Assembly: GCA_022495005.1 (NCBI GenBank)
Contig: JAGYXB010001069.1
Location: 1 to 64,000, forward strand
Length of the DNA stretch: 64,000 bases
Reading direction: 5' to 3'
DNA from: Rhyacophila brunnea
Taxonomy: Eukaryota > Arthropoda > Insecta > Trichoptera > Rhyacophilidae
Both the position numbers and the translations under genes were made by a program. Under the pieces are notes generated by a model. The model was not told where the DNA came from. It saw nothing but the letters and a program-made list of their open reading frames with translations, and did no database searches. Positions within the stretch are counted from its first letter, which is position 1; each line of letters starts with the position of its first letter. Shown in pieces: positions 60,208 through 64,000 of this stretch.

Positions 60208-60456
60208 AAACTACATCTACACCTACCCCTATAGTTCGACAACATAAACGTTAACTTTTTTATGTTCGGTTGAGTTCGGCTGTTTTCGGCCAGTACGTCA
60301 GCGACTAAGAAGAGAACGGCCCATATTACAAGTAGAAAATCGTTAAAGTTACTTTCAATCTGAATAATTATTAAACTACTGTCCACAACTGCATCTTCCA
60401 TAATGCCAATGAGTTTATTTTGATTGTTTTTAAATAATTGTACTGGATAGCTTTAT

Positions 60457-60462
60457 AATAAA
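60457..60462 (+). promoter_or_regulatory. Poly(A) signal of gene B
   Basis: AATAAA about 250 nt after the gene B stop codon. More A-rich AATAAA-like strings follow near 60535-60550, so the cleavage site is uncertain. Confidence 0.45.
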
Positions 60463-60908
60463 CACGTAGTTGTCGATTTTTCACAAAAATGTATAATTCT
60501 ACTGAATAAGGGCCTCGCGTGTTTTAAAGTTTTAAAATAAAAAAAATAAAATAATTTACAGTTTATTTACTTTATTGTGACGAACAAGGTTACTTAGGGC
60601 GCTAGGCCCCCCAAAACACAAAGCCTTAGACCTGGCCTGCCTGTGGCGTTCTTCACTTGGTCGAGCCATCGTAAAGGCGACATCCTTCTGATGATAAACC
60701 TTCCTAAATTATTGTTTTCCTTACTGCTATGTGACCAAAAACTACACAACTAACATTAACATTAGAGAACTAGTCTATCACTTTATTTCTTTCAGAACAA
60801 ATAATATTTATTCGTCATCTTTACACTCCAATGAATCACAACTCAACTGTATCAATCAGATTATTGTAAAATTAAATATATTTTTGCGGTATAGTACGAT
60901 ACTAGAGG

Positions 60909-61302
60909 CAGTGATGTCCCAATGCAAAATGCCGCCCCTAGGCAGCGCCAAAATACCAACGCAACTTCCGTGCGCACATGTTAATAAGTCAGATTGTAAT
61001 TATTCGCAAATCTGCACATGTTGTTTCTGGTCACTAAGGACGTCGAAAGGCAACGGAAGTAAACTAGACATCGCAAACCAGACAAAAAATTACAGTCCTG
61101 ATGAATATTTTATGTTAATTAATACGTTTTGTTTCCAACCTGAATTTGTAATTAAAGATATTTCGGTTATTACTTACCTATATTACTATTAAGTTTAGGT
61201 AGCTATTTCTATATACTAAATGATTCTCCTCATTTGCCGCCCTTCGAGTAACTGCCGCCCCCAAGCGACGCTCAATCTGCCTACCCCCACGGGACGTCAC
61301 TG
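60909..61302. mobile_element. hAT-type element, CAGTGACGTCCC family, copy 3
   Basis: Perfect ACTAGAGG duplications (60901-60908, 61303-61310); ends CAGTGATGTCCC and CCCCACGGGACGTCACTG. 394 bp, an internally deleted relative of 46586-47182 in the same orientation. The 153-residue frame at 60731-61192 crosses it and is not a gene. Confidence 0.94.
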
Positions 61303-61373
61303 ACTAGAGGGTATATAACTAGAGGGATGAAACCGCTTTATGGAGTGGCAGGTGCAGAGGTGAAAGGCATTGG

Positions 61374-61515
61374 AGCAGCGCTCGGAATGGAGCGGAACGC
61401 CCCGGAGCGCCGTTCCTGTTCGTGGGATTTCCGAGGATGGCGTTCCTGTTCGTTAAAAATTCGAAAATGGCGTACCGGTTCGTAAAATATCCGACGGACA
61501 GCGAGTCGTCTAGTA
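61374..61515. mobile_element. hAT end fragment with 30-bp subrepeats
   Basis: CAGCGCTCGGAATGGAGCGG then three units GCGTTCCTGTTCGT / GCGTTCCTGTTCGT / GCGTACCGGTTCGT spaced about 30 bp. Same family as 27509 and 38880; frames in the antisense read NRNAIL and NRNGAP because of the period. Confidence 0.68.
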
Positions 61516-61519
61516 AAAT

Positions 61520-62650
61520 CCTCAAGCGTCATACTTAATATTATTACGTTCCGGGTCAGATTTAAAATTGACGAAAATTAATTTTTATTAAAAAATAATT
61601 TTACTGGTTTAGAACCACTGAATTTTCTATGACCCGTACATATTACGTACTTAAGAATGTCCGAAATTGTTTTAAACGGTGGGTAAACAACAAAATATTA
61701 TTTTTTCAAGACAATATGAAACTGGGCTTCAAAAAAGATTGTTTTAAAACACGAACATATGTACTGGAGAGAATTGTATAATTTCTTTCAATTGTTTCCA
61801 TTTATAGTCACAGAAAAAACATTGCATTTTTAAAAAGAATTTGGTACGCACCGAAATATTAAGAGCGTGCGTGTTAAAAAAACAAATGCATGTCATAAAT
61901 TTTGTGTTCACCTTCTACGTATTCTTCCGGGCGACCGGGCGACCGGGCGAAATGCATTGTCTAAAGACACTAAAGCTGTAAAGTGTAAACTAAATAAATA
62001 TTGCATACATGAAAAAACCTAACTAGGTAGTTAGACCTTCGCAGATGAGTTCGCTAAATTATTTTATTACCGACAAAATGTGTGCCCTGACAAAAGCCTT
62101 TGTGGTAAATAGTAAAAAGTTTTCCCTAAATAACCTACATGTTTTTAAGGGGTTGAAATATTTCAAATTAAATATGTAATTGTTAATAAAGTTTTGTTTT
62201 TCCCTTTGGCGAGTTTATACCACTTTTAATAATTCACCAATTAATAAATTTCTAGACAAAAACATTAATTTTATTTTATAATTTAAATTATTCATTGCGG
62301 TTATAGGTAATACCTATATTTAAGTGTTGTGTCGTGTGATTATCTATTAAATTATATACCATATGTCATGTTATACCTTTTTTGTATGTATTTTGTATAG
62401 GTACTTGCATACATACTTCAATTTAACTAAAAGTAGGTCATTTTATTTGATTGTTTATAAGTTTATAATAATTATTTTTATGCTGACGTCGCTACATTCT
62501 GGTAAGTTTTGTGTTTCAATTTAAACTGTTTTATATATATGTAAGTTACATTTTAAAGAAAATGGGTTCTCTTAAAAATTTGATTAAAAATCCCAGCAGG
62601 CAATAACATTACACAAGAAACTAATATATCTGCACATAAAAAAAAAATTA
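61520..62650. other. AT-rich interval before the hAT remnant
   Basis: Holds a GGGCGACCGGGCGACCGGGC triplet repeat at about 61930-61950 and otherwise nothing I recognise. Confidence 0.35.
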
Positions 62651-62651
62651 G

Positions 62652-63726
62652 ATGATCGAAAAGAGACAAGCGGCCAATTCACTAGAAACCCAGTTATTAA
62701 AAATTGGAAGAGTTTTATCAGTGCGGTGGGTGGTTTCAAGTATGCTTACAGTAAATGCCGTTATTAATGATTATTCGGCACTATACGATCATTTTAATAA
62801 AGCATCCGAAGATAATACTACGGATGAATCAGAACGATGCAAATATAGTGGCCTTAGAAAAATGTTAACAAGTGTGGAATTTGTTCGAAATTTAAATACA
62901 ATGTCAGATGCACTAGATGAATTAGGTTTCTTATCGAATTATCTTCAAAGGCATAATATTACACTAGTTGATGCTGATAAAGCGATTAAAACCACCATTC
63001 GTGTCCTTGATTCGATGGCAAATGATCCCGGTCCAAAATTATTAGACGCTCTTAGAGCCATAGATGAAAAGATATACAACGGACTAATTATTCAGGAAGG
63101 TAAGGTTAAAGCCATTAATTTTTCTCAATTATATATAAGTCTAGCCAATAACTTAAGAAATCGAATGATTACAACAAGTTCATCGCATGTCAGTCGAAAC
63201 GCAAACATTCACCAAGAAAACATTAATCTATATAACAATTTATTAGAGAGTATGCAAGTACTGGATCGTAATAATTATCGCAAATCAGATGATGACAGCG
63301 TGGACATACGATATGGAGAGGATAACATTATCAGATTATGCCATCAATTTCATTTAAATGAATTAGATATTAAACGCGGTTTTAGGTTTTTTTTAAATGT
63401 GTGATGATTCTAATAAAACTCCAGAAGATTTGAAACCTCTCCTTAAAGCTATAGCGACGATCCCAATATCAACAGCTGAATGCGAAAGAAATTTTAGCGC
63501 TTTAAATGAGATAATGACACCACCAGGATCATGTCTTAATATTAAAACGTGTGCTACGTTGTTATTTATAAATAGTGTAGTGTAGTCCGCCATTGAGGAA
63601 ATTTAATCCTGAAAAATATGTTCGGTCATGGTTAGCTAAAGGTCGGCATTCAGCGGATGACACGGCAAGTCGAAAAAGAGAATTGAAAGATGACAAAACA
63701 TACGACCTCCTGTGGAAATTATTGTA
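62652..63726 (+). pseudogene. hAT transposase-derived KIAA1586-like sequence, two frameshifts
   Basis: A 250-residue frame (62652-63404) begins QLLKIGRVLSVRWVVSS and resembles the central part of the hAT-derived KIAA1586-like proteins abundant in insects. After a slip in a T8 run near 63390 the next frame (63397-63585) has STAECERNFSALNEI, the hAT C-terminal dimerisation motif. A further shift near 63588 gives PPLRKFNPEKYV, SWLAKGRHSADD and a stop at 63724-63726. The N-terminal zinc-finger and first catalytic part are absent upstream, so it is a truncated transposon copy. Confidence 0.85.
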
Positions 63727-64000
63727 AAAATTAAACAAACCAATGCGGATATGCATTTCTTATTTTTCTTAATGATTGTTTATCAACGTGTCAATACGTA
63801 AACCTTGTAGTAAATATATAAATGTATACATACTATATATCTATATATAAATATGTATAATAATTATGAATGCACACACATAATAATATGTAATTGTAAT
63901 AATTAATAATGTATTGCTTGGATCCCTCCTCTCTCCACTAACGCCCTCATCCTACAGTATTCCTTTCCTGGTAAGGAATATGCTTACACCTCCACGTGTT

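Noticed and set aside
60731..61192. 153-residue plus-strand frame
   Set aside because: It runs across the boundary of a hAT element with perfect target duplications, so it cannot be one ancient gene.

Overview
The window looks like animal nuclear DNA, most likely from a hemipteran insect and quite possibly an aphid. It is AT-rich, has spliced genes with GT..AG introns, and is crowded with hAT, mariner, PIF/Harbinger-like and Helitron debris, non-LTR retrotransposon tails and tRNA-derived SINEs. There is no operon structure and no prokaryotic, phage or CRISPR signal. The aphid assignment is inference from the transposon mix, the many GGTACCTA-type strings and short TTAGG runs; nothing here identifies a species.

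Only two protein-coding host genes can be supported. Both lie on the plus strand in tandem and both encode glycine N-acyltransferase-like (GLYAT-type) GNAT proteins from three coding exons with identical intron phases. Gene A joins 40370-40588, 44881-45119 and 47339-47744 (287 aa). Gene B joins 55008-55217, 58237-58475 and 59814-60207 (280 aa). The middle exon is 239 nt in both. They are old tandem duplicates separated by about 7.3 kb, and their introns are swollen by transposons. One 5S rRNA gene copy lies at 29448-29567. A CpG-richer block at 17.9-18.5 kb has overlapping coding-like frames on the minus strand whose identity I cannot name.

The rest is mobile DNA. Many elements are delimited by terminal inverted repeats plus target-site duplications read directly from the sequence: hAT-type elements with 8-bp duplications at 910-1787, 2534-3014, 3694-4158, 5881-7420, 10466-11221, 22110-22496, 24351-24935, 26119-26934, 27509-27751, 42099-42524, 42636-43438, 43927-44670, 46586-47182, 57552-58060 and 60909-61302; Harbinger-like elements with TAA/TTA duplications at 4686-5288, 25420-25710 and 32922-33563; and two mariners flanked by TA at 31604-32900 (plus) and 40796-42095 (minus). 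Transposase remnants occur at 6142, 10696, 12645, 57.0 kb and 62652-63726. Non-LTR retrotransposon 3' ends lie at 568, 15.5-16.7 kb, 19.4-20.0 kb, 35.9 kb, 36.1 kb and 47.9 kb. A Helitron 3' end with a PIF1-like C-terminus lies at 30540-30841.

Layout: 0-28 kb is nested hAT/MITE/SINE DNA without a recognisable host gene; 28-40 kb holds the 5S copy, the Helitron end, mariner 1 and retroelement tails; 40-48 kb is GLYAT gene A; 48-54 kb is mostly unannotatable AT-rich DNA; 54-60.5 kb is GLYAT gene B; 60.5-64 kb is hAT material. I see no undescribed multi-gene system. The most unusual structures are a family that carries a tRNA-derived module between terminal inverted repeats, and a repeated block found inside several hAT elements with different ends.
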